Below are positions 1-8,278 of a stretch of 64,000 bases of DNA, in pieces. How positions within the stretch are numbered: position 1 is the stretch's first letter; each line of letters starts with the position of its first letter. The notes below the pieces were generated by a model that searched no databases, had not been told where the DNA came from, and saw nothing but the letters and a program-made list of their open reading frames with translations. The translations under genes were made by a program, and so were the position numbers. Where the stretch lies: assembly GCF_003853705.1 (NCBI RefSeq), contig NZ_QTQI01000001.1, positions 186,001-250,000 on the forward strand. The letters run 5' to 3'. Source of the stretch: Burkholderia sp. Bp8992. GTDB lineage: Bacteria; Pseudomonadota; Gammaproteobacteria; Burkholderiales; Burkholderiaceae.

Positions 1-614
1 CCGGCTGGGCCGATTTCTGGAACGTGAAGAAATTCCCCGGCAAGCGCGGGATGCGCAAGGGCGCGCGCTACAACCTCGAATTCGCGCTGATGGCCGACGG
101 CGTCGCGACGAAGGACGTGTACAAGGTGCTCGGCACGAAGGCCGGCCAGGACCGCGCGTTCAAGAAGCTCGACGAGCTGAAGCCGTACATCCAGTGGTGG
201 GAAGCGGGCGCGCAGCCGCCGCAGTTCCTCGTCGCCGGCGACGTCGTGATGTCGACCGCGTACAACGGCCGCATCGATGCCGCGCAGAAGGAAGGCAAGA
301 ACCTGAAGGTGGTGTGGAACGGCAGCATCTACGACCTCGACTACTGGGCGATTCCGAAGGGCTCGCCGAACAAGGCGCTGGCCGAGCAGTACATCGCGTA
401 TTCGCTGACGCCGAAGCCGCAGCAGGCGTATGCGCAGCACATCGCGTACGGCCCGGCGAACATCGCGGCGATCAAGTCGCTCGATGCGAAGACGCTCGCG
501 AACCTGCCGAACTCGCCGGCGAACGGCAAGAACGCGGTGCTGGAGGACATCGGTTTCTGGACCGATCACAGCGACGAGCTCGAGCAGCGCTTCGCCGCGT
601 GGGCGACGAAGTAA
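1..614 (+). CDS. ABC transporter substrate-binding protein, polyamine type (5' end missing)
   Basis: The reading frame is already open at the left edge (first whole codon at base 3) and ends in TAA at 612-614, so only the C-terminal ~203 residues are present. The visible part has the look of a PotD/PotF-type periplasmic spermidine/putrescine-binding protein: a GDVVMSTAYNGR stretch followed by NGSIYDLDYWAIPKGSPN, typical of the C-terminal lobe. It would capture a polyamine-like ligand in the periplasm and deliver it to the two permeases encoded directly downstream. The ATPase gene is not in the window and is presumably upstream. The exact ligand cannot be told from this fragment. Confidence 0.85.
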   Translation, partial: GWADFWNVKKFPGKRGMRKGARYNLEFALMADGVATKDVYKVLGTKAGQDRAFKKLDELKPYIQWWEAGAQPPQFLVAGDVVMSTAYNGRIDAAQKEGKNLKVVWNGSIYDLDYWAIPKGSPNKALAEQYIAYSLTPKPQQAYAQHIAYGPANIAAIKSLDAKTLANLPNSPANGKNAVLEDIGFWTDHSDELEQRFAAWATK

Positions 615-707
615 CCGCCGTTCAGGTGTCCTGATGCAACCGGCCGCGCGACGCCTTATTCGCGTCGCGCGGCATTCCGCCGGAACGTGCCTGGCCGGAG
701 AGAACCG

Positions 708-1973
708 TTGAATACGTTGACGATCGCGCCTTCCTCGCCGTCGAACGCCGCGCTCAAGCGCGAGCTGAAGGCTGCCGAGGCCCGCAAGCGCACGATGGCG
801 CTGCTGCTGGTCGCGCCGCTCGCGATTTTCCTGCTGCTGATTTTCGTCGTGCCGATCGGCACGCTGCTCACGCGTGCGGTGCAGAACCCGGAGATCGCGA
901 CCGCATTGCCGAACACGGTCGCGGCGCTGTCGGGCTGGGACCGCAAGGCGCCGCCGGCCGACGCCGCGTATGTCGCGCTCGCGGCCGACATGACGAAGGT
1001 GGCCGACAGCGAGGCGATGGGGGCGCTCGCGCGGCGCCTGAATACTGAGATTCCCGGCTATCGCTCGCTCGTCGCGAAGACGGCGCGCGCGATGCCGCTG
1101 AAGGGCGACAACGATGCGGCGCTGACGCCCGCGCAGACGCGCGCGAAATTCATCGACCTCGACTCGCGCTGGGGTGACGCCGCGTACTGGCAGGCGATCG
1201 CGAAGAACGGCAGCCAGGTGTCGCCGTTCTACCTGCTCGCCGCGCTCGACCACAAGCAGGACGGCTTCGGCCATATCGTGCAGGCCGATCCCGACCAGTC
1301 GATCTACTTGGCAATCTTCGGCCGCACGTTCGTGATCGGCATCGCCGTCACGCTCTTTGCGCTGCTGCTCGGCTATCCGCTCGCGTACTGGATCTCGACG
1401 CTGTCGGAGCGGCGCGCGAACCTCGTGATGATCCTCGTGCTGATTCCGTTCTGGACCTCGGTGCTCGTGCGCGTCGCCGCGTGGATCGTGCTGCTGCAGA
1501 GCGAAGGGCTCATCAACACGGCGCTGATCGGCAGCGGGCTGATCTCGCATCCGCTGACGCTGCTGTTCAACCGCGTCGGCGTGTACATCTCGATGACGCA
1601 CATCCTGTTGCCGTTCATGATCCTGCCGCTCTACAGCGTGATGAAGTCGATCCCGCCCACGTACCAGCGCGCGGCCGTGTCGCTCGGCAGCCATCCGTTC
1701 GCCGCGTTCTGGCGCGTGTACGTGCCGCAGACCTATCCGGGCGTCGGCGCGGGCGCGTTGCTCGTGTTCATCCTCGCGATCGGCTACTACATCACGCCCG
1801 CGCTGCTCGGCGGGCCGAACGACCAGATGGTCAGCTACTACGTCGCGTACTTCACGAACGTGACCATCAACTGGGGCATGGCGTGCGCACTCGGCGGGCT
1901 GCTGCTCGCGGCGACGCTCGTGCTGTATGCGGTGTACGGGCGCTTCACGCGCACCAACGTGAGCCTCGGCTGA
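708..1973 (+). CDS. ABC transporter permease (PotB-like)
   Basis: Inner-membrane permease of the same importer. One transmembrane helix lies near residues 28-52. After it comes an unusually long hydrophilic segment of roughly 140 residues (about 55-200). A normal permease core with five more helices follows, including the EAA-like cytoplasmic loop around SLGSHPFAAFWRVYVPQT. At 421 residues it is over 100 longer than typical PotB proteins, and the extra segment accounts for this. I chose the TTG at 708 because GGAGAG lies 5 bases upstream; an in-frame GTG at 687 has no comparable ribosome site. It follows the binding-protein gene by 93 bases. Confidence 0.82.
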   Translation: MNTLTIAPSSPSNAALKRELKAAEARKRTMALLLVAPLAIFLLLIFVVPIGTLLTRAVQNPEIATALPNTVAALSGWDRKAPPADAAYVALAADMTKVADSEAMGALARRLNTEIPGYRSLVAKTARAMPLKGDNDAALTPAQTRAKFIDLDSRWGDAAYWQAIAKNGSQVSPFYLLAALDHKQDGFGHIVQADPDQSIYLAIFGRTFVIGIAVTLFALLLGYPLAYWISTLSERRANLVMILVLIPFWTSVLVRVAAWIVLLQSEGLINTALIGSGLISHPLTLLFNRVGVYISMTHILLPFMILPLYSVMKSIPPTYQRAAVSLGSHPFAAFWRVYVPQTYPGVGAGALLVFILAIGYYITPALLGGPNDQMVSYYVAYFTNVTINWGMACALGGLLLAATLVLYAVYGRFTRTNVSLG

Positions 1974-2011
1974 GCGCCGCGTACTACGAAACGGAAAAGG
2001 GGATGCCGACC

Positions 2012-2848
2012 ATGAAACTCGCCAGGCCGCTGTTCGCGCCGCACATGTCGTTCGTCGAGCGCGCGTGGTACGTCGCGTTGCGCGTGCTCGTCGTGCTGAC
2101 GCTGCTGTACCTGATCCTGCCGGTGCTTGCGATCGTGCCGCTGTCGTTTTCGTCGAGCACGTTCCTCGTCTATCCGATTCCGGGTTTCTCGATGCGCTGG
2201 TACGAGAACCTGATCGCATCGGACGAGTGGCGGATGGCCGCGAAGAACAGCTTCATCGTCGCGCCGTCGGCGACCGTCGTCGCGACCGTGCTCGGCACGC
2301 TCGCCGCGATCGGGCTCACGAAGGCCGACTTCCGCGGCAAGGGGCTGCTGATGGCCGTGCTGCTGTCGCCGATGATCGTGCCCGTTGTCGTCGTGGGCGT
2401 CGGCATGTACCTGTTCTTCGCGCCGCTCGGGCTCGCGAACACGTACACGGGGCTGATCGCCGCGCACGCGGCGCTCGGCGTGCCGTTCGTCGTGACGACG
2501 GTTGCCGCGACGCTGCAGGGCTTCAACCAGAACCTGGTGCGCGCGAGCCTGTCGCTCGGCGCGAACCCGGTGTCGACCTTCTTTCGCGTGACGCTGCCGG
2601 TGATCGCGCCGGGCGTGATGTCGGGCGCGCTGTTCGCGTTCGCGACGTCGTTCGACGAAGTGGTCGTCACGCTGTTCCTCGCCGGAGCAGACCAGACGAC
2701 GCTGCCGCGCCAGATGTTCACGGGCATCCGCGAGAACATCAGCCCGACGATCGCTGCGCTCGCAACGATCCTGATCGTATTCTCGACGAGCCTGCTGCTC
2801 GCGCTCGAATGGCTGCGCGGACGCAATGCGCGGCGCGCGGTGAGCTGA
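2012..2848 (+). CDS. ABC transporter permease (PotC-like)
   Basis: Second permease subunit, 278 residues, with about six membrane helices and the EAA loop (SLGANPVSTFFRVTLPVIAPG) that contacts the ATPase. It would pair with the preceding permease to form the transmembrane channel of a polyamine-type importer. Two in-frame ATGs occur at 2003 and 2012; AAAAGGGG ends at 2002, which gives the later ATG a proper spacing. A hairpin with a T-rich tail just after the gene suggests the transcript ends here. Confidence 0.84.
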   Translation: MKLARPLFAPHMSFVERAWYVALRVLVVLTLLYLILPVLAIVPLSFSSSTFLVYPIPGFSMRWYENLIASDEWRMAAKNSFIVAPSATVVATVLGTLAAIGLTKADFRGKGLLMAVLLSPMIVPVVVVGVGMYLFFAPLGLANTYTGLIAAHAALGVPFVVTTVAATLQGFNQNLVRASLSLGANPVSTFFRVTLPVIAPGVMSGALFAFATSFDEVVVTLFLAGADQTTLPRQMFTGIRENISPTIAALATILIVFSTSLLLALEWLRGRNARRAVS

Positions 2849-2866
2849 CCCATCACGCACGGTACG

Positions 2867-2905
2867 ATGCGCCGCCGCGCATGGGGCACGCGGCGCATTT
2901 TCTTT
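2867..2905 (+). terminator. Rho-independent terminator after the ABC importer
   Basis: Nine-base perfect stem (ATGCGCCGC at 2867-2875 with GCGGCGCAT at 2890-2898), 14-base loop, then TTTCTTT. It lies 18 bases after the second permease. Confidence 0.65.
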
Positions 2906-3057
2906 CATTCGGCTGACTGACGAGGCGGTTGCCTGCACGTTCGGTGCGGCTCTGCAACAATACGGGCGCGGCGGCGCGCGTTCCGTGCGGTGCGACCGGA
3001 ACGCCGCCGCGAGTCCAATCCGCGGCGCAACGCGTCGCTCGTCAGCCGAGCCTCATC

Positions 3058-4476
3058 TTGTCCGAATTCGCTTCTCCCGCCGGCGCCCAGGAGCCGGCCG
3101 TCAACTGGCGCGCGATGTCCGCCGTGCTGCTGGCCGTCGCGCTCGCGACGCTCGACACCGCGATCGCGAACACCGCGCTGCCCGCGATCGCCGCCGACCT
3201 GCACGCGTCGCCGGCCGCTTCCGTGTGGATCATCAACGCCTATCAGCTCGCGATGGTCGCGACGCTGCTGCCGTTCGCGTCGCTCGGCGACATCGTCGGC
3301 CACAAGCGCGTGTATATCGCCGGGCTTGCGGTGTTCACGCTCGCCTCGCTCGGCTGTTCGCTCGCGTCGACGCTGCCGATGCTGACGGCCGCGCGGATCG
3401 TGCAGGGCTTCGGCGCGAGCGCGATCATGAGCGTCAACGTCGCGCTGATCCGCGGCCTGTTTCCCGCGCACCGGCTCGGCCGTGGCGTCGGCTTCAACGC
3501 GCTCGTCGTCGGCGTGTCGTTCGCGGTGGGGCCGACGATCGCGTCGCTGATCCTGTCGGTTGCCGCATGGCCGTGGCTGTTCGCCGTGAACGTGCCGCTC
3601 GGTGTGTTTGCGCTTGCCGTGGCGATTCCGTCGCTGCCGCAGATGGCGCGCGGCAAGCATGTATTCGATCCGGTCGCCGCGCTGTTCAACGTGATCACGT
3701 TTGCGGCGCTGATCTTCGCGCTCGGCGAATTCGCGCAGCGTGGGCCGCTTTCCGTCGTGTTCGCGTCGGCCGCGGTTGCACTCGCGTTCGGCTGGCTGCT
3801 GATCCGCCGCCAGGCCGGGCATCCGGCGCCGATGCTGCCGGTCGACCTGTTCCGCCGGCCCGTGTTCACGCTGTCCGCACTGACCGCCGTGTGCGCATTC
3901 GCCGCGCAGGGGCTCGCGTTCGTGTCGCTGCCGTTCTATTTCGAAACCGTCCTGCATCGCAGCGCGGTCGAGACGGGCTTCCTGATGACGCCGTGGTCGG
4001 CGGTCGTCGCGTTCGCCGCGCCGATCGCGGGCCGCCTGTCGGATCGTTATCCGCCCGGCCTGCTCGGCGCGATCGGGCTTGCGTTGCTGAGCGCGGGCAT
4101 GGTGTCGCTCGCGGCGCTGCCGGTGTCGCCGGGTGTCGTCGACATCGGCTGGCGGATGATGCTGTGCGGCGCGGGTTTCGGTTTCTTCCAGTCGCCGAAC
4201 CTGAAGGCGCTGATGTCGAGTGCGCCGCACGAGCGCAGCGGCGGCGCGAGCGGGATCATCGCGACCGCGCGGCTGATCGGGCAGGCGACGGGTGCGGCGC
4301 TCGTCGCATTGTCGTTCGGGATCGCGGGGCGCCACGGGCCGACGCTCGCGTTGATGCTCGGTGCAGGGTTCGCCGGGGCGGCGAGCGTCGCGAGCGGGTT
4401 GAGGCTCTTTGCGCCGTCGCATCGCGCGGGCGTGCCGGCCGCGCCGGAGCGCGTGAAGGAGCCGGCGGCGGAGTAG
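3058..4476 (+). CDS. MFS drug/solute transporter, DHA2-like
   Basis: A 472-residue, strongly hydrophobic inner-membrane protein of the major facilitator superfamily. The first helix carries LDTAIANTALPAIAADL, the signature of the DHA2 (14-helix H+ antiporter) group. It is followed by INAYQLAMVATLLPFASLGD and, in the next loop, GDIVGHKRVYIAG (motif A-like). It probably exports a small molecule by proton exchange, but no substrate can be inferred. The start is uncertain: the frame is open from 2929, and I prefer TTG at 3058 because the protein then begins just before the first helix. It converges on the sedolisin gene. Confidence 0.78.
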   Translation: MSEFASPAGAQEPAVNWRAMSAVLLAVALATLDTAIANTALPAIAADLHASPAASVWIINAYQLAMVATLLPFASLGDIVGHKRVYIAGLAVFTLASLGCSLASTLPMLTAARIVQGFGASAIMSVNVALIRGLFPAHRLGRGVGFNALVVGVSFAVGPTIASLILSVAAWPWLFAVNVPLGVFALAVAIPSLPQMARGKHVFDPVAALFNVITFAALIFALGEFAQRGPLSVVFASAAVALAFGWLLIRRQAGHPAPMLPVDLFRRPVFTLSALTAVCAFAAQGLAFVSLPFYFETVLHRSAVETGFLMTPWSAVVAFAAPIAGRLSDRYPPGLLGAIGLALLSAGMVSLAALPVSPGVVDIGWRMMLCGAGFGFFQSPNLKALMSSAPHERSGGASGIIATARLIGQATGAALVALSFGIAGRHGPTLALMLGAGFAGAASVASGLRLFAPSHRAGVPAAPERVKEPAAE

Positions 4477-4491
4477 GAAAGACAAACCGGC

Positions 4492-4509
4492 GCGCGGCAA
4501 ACACCGCGC
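4492..4509. terminator. Hairpin between convergent MFS and sedolisin genes
   Basis: GCGCGG (4492-4497) and CCGCGC (4504-4509) can pair around a 6-base loop, and outer CCGG/CCGG bases can extend the stem. There is no T-run, so terminator function is only suggested by the convergent position. Confidence 0.3.
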
Positions 4510-4533
4510 CGCACGCCGGCCTTCACGCTTCGC

Positions 4534-6267
4534 TCAGAACCCGCCCGACTTGATCAGCTGGTTGAGGTTCGCGATGTTCAGGCTGCCGAAGCCGGTCGTC
4601 AGGTCCCAACCGGTGCCGGCGGTATAGCCATACCCCTGGTAGCCGTTGTTGCCCGACACGACGTCATAGCGCACGAGCGACGGATGCGACGGAATGTCCG
4701 CGTAGAAGTTGCCGGCCGGGAAACCGAGGCCCGTGCCGCTAGCCGCGAGCAGGCGCGCCCAGAAGCCCGTGAAGATCGGTGCGGCGAGGCTCGTGCCGCC
4801 GATCTGCTGCAACTGGCCGTAGTTGTAGATGTACGCGCCCGTGCTTTGCGCGGCATCGAACGAGACGTCCGGCAACTGGCGGTTGCTGCCTGACTGCCAC
4901 GACGGTGCGGGCAGGATCGTGCTGACACCGCCGCCCGTCGCCCACAGCTTGCCGTTGCTGTCGAGCCCTTCGTTCCACACCGTCTCGTTCGAGAACGCGC
5001 CTGACGACGTCGTGTAGAGCGTCGTGCCGCCGATCGCGAGCACGTGCGGCGATGCAGCCGGCCACGACACCGTGTAGTTCGCGCCGTCCGGATAGCCGCG
5101 GTTGTTGCACTCGTACACGCCTTCGTCGCCCGACGATACCGAGAACGTCTGGCCTTGTGCCGCCGCCGTCGTGAAGATCTGCTCCTCGGCGTCGATCGTG
5201 CCGTCCGCGTTTGCATCGGTTTCGCACCAGCCGAGCGACACGTTGATCACCTTCGCGGTGTTGTCCGACACGGCGCGGTTGAACGCCTGTGTGAGGCCCG
5301 TGTTGCCGGCGGCGTTGAGGTCCGCCATGTAGAACACGAGCTTGCCGACCTGGCCGCCGGCCGAGCCGACGATCGACTGGCTGTCGAGATCCCATTCGCC
5401 CTGGCCGTCCTGGTCGTCGGTGTAGCTGCCGCCCGAGCCGTTGGTCTTGACGGTCTGCGTCGTGACCGCGCCGTAACCGTTGCTCGACGTGAACTGCTTC
5501 AGGTCCTGCAGCGTCTGCGACACGCCGCCGATCGTGATGATGCCGACGGTCACGCCGGCCGCGGTCGGCACGCCGGTCGCGTTGTAGAGGCCGGGGAATT
5601 CCTTCGGATAGTGGCCCGTCGCCGTGCCGGCCGCGAGTGCCTGCGGCTTCGCGACGTTGCCGATGCGCAGCAGCGGCCGCGCCCGTGCAACGCTCTGCAG
5701 CCCGAGCACGGAGCCGACAACGTCGCCGAGCGCACGCGGCACTTGCGCGGTCGACGCATTGGCGAAGCCCGAGCGGCCTGCGTACTCGAAGTGCACGAGC
5801 GACGTGTTGAACGCCGTCTTCACCGTGGCGGCCGTGCCGCTGGCGGAGACCAGCAGGCGGTTCGGCGCAACCTCGACGTTCACGAAGCCGCTCTTGTGCA
5901 GATAGTCGACGACCGACTTGACCTGCGCATCGGTCGGCGCGTAGTTGGCGAGGAACTGCTCGTGCGTGAGGTACTGGCGGTAATGCGCGCTGCCGGGCCG
6001 GTTCACGTCGCGCGCCAGCTGCTTGAGCTGCGCGGCGTTGCGCAGCTTCAGGCTGACGACGACGTTGGTCGTTTCACCGCCTGCCAGTTCGAGCGACGGC
6101 GCCGCACTGCGCGCCATCAACTGCGGGCCGGTCAGAAAGGCCTTCGTATGCGTATCGACCCAATCCGTCGTCGCATGCGCCGCGGCGGCGGCGAACACGA
6201 ACGGTGCCACGCACGCGAGGCGGCGGGGCGACGGAAGGGGAAGGGCAAACCAGGTGTTCCTTTTCAT
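4534..6267 (-). CDS. Sedolisin (S53, pro-kumamolisin) family secreted peptidase
   Basis: A 577-residue secreted acid-active serine-carboxyl protease. Residues 1-32 form a signal peptide ending AHA. Residues ~40-190 are the pro-kumamolisin activation domain, which is cleaved off. The catalytic domain follows, with Glu291 and Asp295 (GEWDLD), oxyanion Asp381 (SSGDEG) and nucleophile Ser493 (GGTSLAAP), and the C-terminal calcium site region (YDVVSGNNGY, GTGWDLTTGFG). All catalytic residues are present, so it should be active. Residues 351-362 (DANADGTIDAEE) match an EF-hand calcium loop, which I do not expect in this family. The ATG at 6265-6267 has AAGGA just upstream; the frame stays open 79 codons further without a ribosome site. 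Confidence 0.9.
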   Translation of the reverse strand: MKRNTWFALPLPSPRRLACVAPFVFAAAAAHATTDWVDTHTKAFLTGPQLMARSAAPSLELAGGETTNVVVSLKLRNAAQLKQLARDVNRPGSAHYRQYLTHEQFLANYAPTDAQVKSVVDYLHKSGFVNVEVAPNRLLVSASGTAATVKTAFNTSLVHFEYAGRSGFANASTAQVPRALGDVVGSVLGLQSVARARPLLRIGNVAKPQALAAGTATGHYPKEFPGLYNATGVPTAAGVTVGIITIGGVSQTLQDLKQFTSSNGYGAVTTQTVKTNGSGGSYTDDQDGQGEWDLDSQSIVGSAGGQVGKLVFYMADLNAAGNTGLTQAFNRAVSDNTAKVINVSLGWCETDANADGTIDAEEQIFTTAAAQGQTFSVSSGDEGVYECNNRGYPDGANYTVSWPAASPHVLAIGGTTLYTTSSGAFSNETVWNEGLDSNGKLWATGGGVSTILPAPSWQSGSNRQLPDVSFDAAQSTGAYIYNYGQLQQIGGTSLAAPIFTGFWARLLAASGTGLGFPAGNFYADIPSHPSLVRYDVVSGNNGYQGYGYTAGTGWDLTTGFGSLNIANLNQLIKSGGF

Positions 6268-6850
6268 CGGGAGTCCTTTTTTAGGAGAGGCGACGTTACT
6301 GGAACCCCCGGCCCTTGTGGGGCCGCGAGCGGTGACGAGCGTAGGGCGTCGGTGTCGTTCGGGTAGCTGCCATTTTCCACAGCTGTCAGTTCTGACAACG
6401 GGGCGTGCCGATGCAGGCGTGGTGCCGGAAGCGCGTGCAATGGTGAGCACGGCGAACGGAACCGGTTCGCGGCACGACAGCGCGGCCACGTGCGACGTTC
6501 GCACGCACGAGTTGCTCGTCGCGGCATCGAAACGTGCGTGATCGCGGAATGGATCGACGCGCGAATGCGTGGCGTTTGCGTGTCCGTCGCCGCGCGCCGA
6601 GTCGCACTATGTGGTCAGGCGAAGCGATGCGGAAGGAGCGAATGCACGCATGCACAAAAACGGGGCCGGTTGAGCGCGAACGTTTCCCGAACTGTGGAAC
6701 AGCGCGCCGGGCAGTCTTGCAGGCGGCTTTCGGATCGCACGTCGCGATTGCGAATTAGAGGAAACGCTCGAATCCGGCGACGGGCGCGAGCCGGCGCGCC
6801 GTAGACGTCACCCGCTCGGGATCGACAGACATCGCCCGCGAAATTCCGCC
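6268..6850. other. Intergenic region between sedolisin and arsR
   Basis: 583 bases separating divergent genes; it must hold the sedolisin promoter. I see no convincing gene. A 38-codon ORF at 6642-6758 has GGAAGGAG only three bases before its ATG but no protein-like features. Confidence 0.5.
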
Positions 6851-6902
6851 TTGACGCACGACGATCAGCGGATATCCTTCAATTCATAACCATTTGGTTA
6901 TG
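6851..6902 (+). promoter_or_regulatory. arsR-operon promoter with ArsR-type operator
   Basis: TTGACG (6851-6856), a 16-base spacer and TATCCT (6873-6878) form a good sigma-70 promoter. At the predicted start site lies the perfect dyad CATAACCATTTGGTTATG (6885-6902), two 8-base arms around TT. This fits operators known for ArsR repressors linked to SRPBCC genes, so autorepression is likely (inference). Confidence 0.65.
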
Positions 6903-6915
6903 GATTTTGGACGAT

Positions 6916-7239
6916 ATGCAGAACACCTACGACATGCTGTTCCGGACACTCGCCGATCCGACGCGCCGCGCGCTTTTCGAGCGGCTCTGCGCGGAGGGCG
7001 AGCTGACGGTTGCCGCACTGACCGCCCATGCGGGCGTGTCGCAGCCGGCCGTGTCGAAGCACCTCGGTGTACTGAAGCAGGCCGGGCTCGTGAACGACCG
7101 TCACGAAGGCCGGCAGACGCACTACAGCGCGCAGCCGCAAGCGCTGGCCCCGCTGATCGACTGGACGAGCCAGATGGCAGGTTTCTGGCAGAGCCGGTTC
7201 GATGCGCTCGAAGATGTCCTTAAAAGGATGGATCAGTAA
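6916..7239 (+). CDS. ArsR-family transcriptional repressor
   Basis: A 107-residue winged-helix protein: residues ~5-80 contain the ArsR fold, with recognition helix VSQPAVSKHLGVLKQAGLV. It lacks the cysteine pairs of metal sensors and belongs to the non-metal group that usually sits beside SRPBCC (AHSA1-like) genes, as here. The ATG at 6916 is used; a TTG at 6907 is in frame but close to the operator. Its stop overlaps the next start by one base, so the three genes 6916-8107 are one translationally coupled operon, probably repressed by this protein through the dyad 14 bases upstream. Confidence 0.87.
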   Translation: MQNTYDMLFRTLADPTRRALFERLCAEGELTVAALTAHAGVSQPAVSKHLGVLKQAGLVNDRHEGRQTHYSAQPQALAPLIDWTSQMAGFWQSRFDALEDVLKRMDQ

Positions 7240-7670
7240 TGAACCAAGCCACTACCGAAACGCGCTCCGTCGTCGTCGACCGGGAGCTGCCTCATCCGCC
7301 GGAGAAGATCTGGCGTGCGCTCACGCAGCCGCACCTGATCGAGGCGTGGCTGATGAAGAGCGACTTCGAGCCCGTCGCGGGCCGCGCCTTCAGCTTCCGT
7401 GCGGACTGGGGCTCGGTCGACTGCACGGTGCTGACGATCGAGCCGCCGCGCACGCTGTCCTACACGTGGGCCGCGTACGGCCTCGAAAGCGTCGTCACGT
7501 GGACGCTCACGCCGACGGCGGCCGGCACGCACCTGCGCATGGAGCAGGTCGGTTTCCGCGCGGATCAGGAGCAGGCGTATCGCGGCGCGCAGCATGGCTG
7601 GGTGCGGTTCTTCGAGTCGCTCGAACAGGTGCTGGCGCGCCGTGACGAAGGCACGGAGGCTCGCGCATGA
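7239..7670 (+). CDS. SRPBCC (AHSA1-like) domain protein
   Basis: A 143-residue single-domain protein of the START/Bet v1-like superfamily. The N-terminal strand and helix (VVVDRELPHPPEKIWRALTQ), the sheet region ending in LSYTWAAYG, and the long C-terminal helix (GWVRFFESLEQVLA) are all recognisable. Members have a hydrophobic cavity and are of unclear role. The ATG overlaps the arsR stop (TAATG) and the ATGA at the end overlaps the next gene. Confidence 0.85.
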   Translation: MNQATTETRSVVVDRELPHPPEKIWRALTQPHLIEAWLMKSDFEPVAGRAFSFRADWGSVDCTVLTIEPPRTLSYTWAAYGLESVVTWTLTPTAAGTHLRMEQVGFRADQEQAYRGAQHGWVRFFESLEQVLARRDEGTEARA

Positions 7671-8107
7671 GTTCAACGGACCTCACACCGTCGGCGCGCA
7701 TCGATGCGCTGATTGCCGGCATCGCCGACTGGCGCGGCAAGACCTTCGCCGATCTCCGCCAGACGATCCTCGCTGCGCAGGCGGGCATCGTCGAGGAATG
7801 GAAATGGATGGGCAGCCCGGTCTGGTCATGCGACGGGATGATCGCGGTTGCGAACGCGCACAAGGGCAAGGTGAAGGTGACCTTCATGCACGGCGCGCAG
7901 CTCCCCGATCCCGACAAGCTGTTCAACGACGGCCTCGAAGGCAATGCGCGGCGCGCGATCGATTTCTTCGAAGGCGACAAGATCGACAAGCGGGCGTTGA
8001 AGCACCTCGTGCGCGCGGCGATCGAATACAACCGCACGCATCTGAAGAAGAACGCGCGCTCGGGTTCCTCCGCGGGCGCGAAGGTGCGAAGCAGCAAGGC
8101 GGCGTGA
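7667..8107 (+). CDS. DUF1801 domain protein
   Basis: A 146-residue cytoplasmic protein of the DUF1801 family (YdhG-like fold). Typical are EEWKWMGSPVWSCDGMIAVANAHKGKVKVTFMHGA and the Lys/Ser-rich tail. Function is unknown; the family is often carried with ArsR and SRPBCC genes, as here. It overlaps the preceding gene by four bases (ATGA). The basic tail (KKNARSGSSAGAKVRSSKAA) is low complexity and may be disordered. Confidence 0.8.
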   Translation: MSSTDLTPSARIDALIAGIADWRGKTFADLRQTILAAQAGIVEEWKWMGSPVWSCDGMIAVANAHKGKVKVTFMHGAQLPDPDKLFNDGLEGNARRAIDFFEGDKIDKRALKHLVRAAIEYNRTHLKKNARSGSSAGAKVRSSKAA

Positions 8108-8196
8108 CGCGGGAGCCGAATGCCGGCCGGTGACATTCGGCGAAAGCGGGGTGCCGCCGTGCGGTCGGCGCTACGACGCCGGCCGGCGCGCAGGCG

Positions 8197-8222
8197 AAAA
8201 AAAGCCCGACACGAGGTCGGGC
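8197..8222 (-). terminator. Rho-independent terminator of acnA
   Basis: Read on the minus strand: GCCCGAC, 5-base loop, GTCGGGC, then seven T. It lies 57 bases beyond the aconitase stop. Confidence 0.8.
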
Positions 8223-8278
8223 ATCCAAATCGGCCGCAACCGCCCGCGAGGCGGCTGCGGCACCTGCAACAGCCGCGC

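Noticed and set aside
6642-6758. 38-codon ORF with GGAAGGAG just before its ATG
   Set aside because: Spacing to the ATG is only three bases and the translation has no helix, signal or biased codon use; likely chance.
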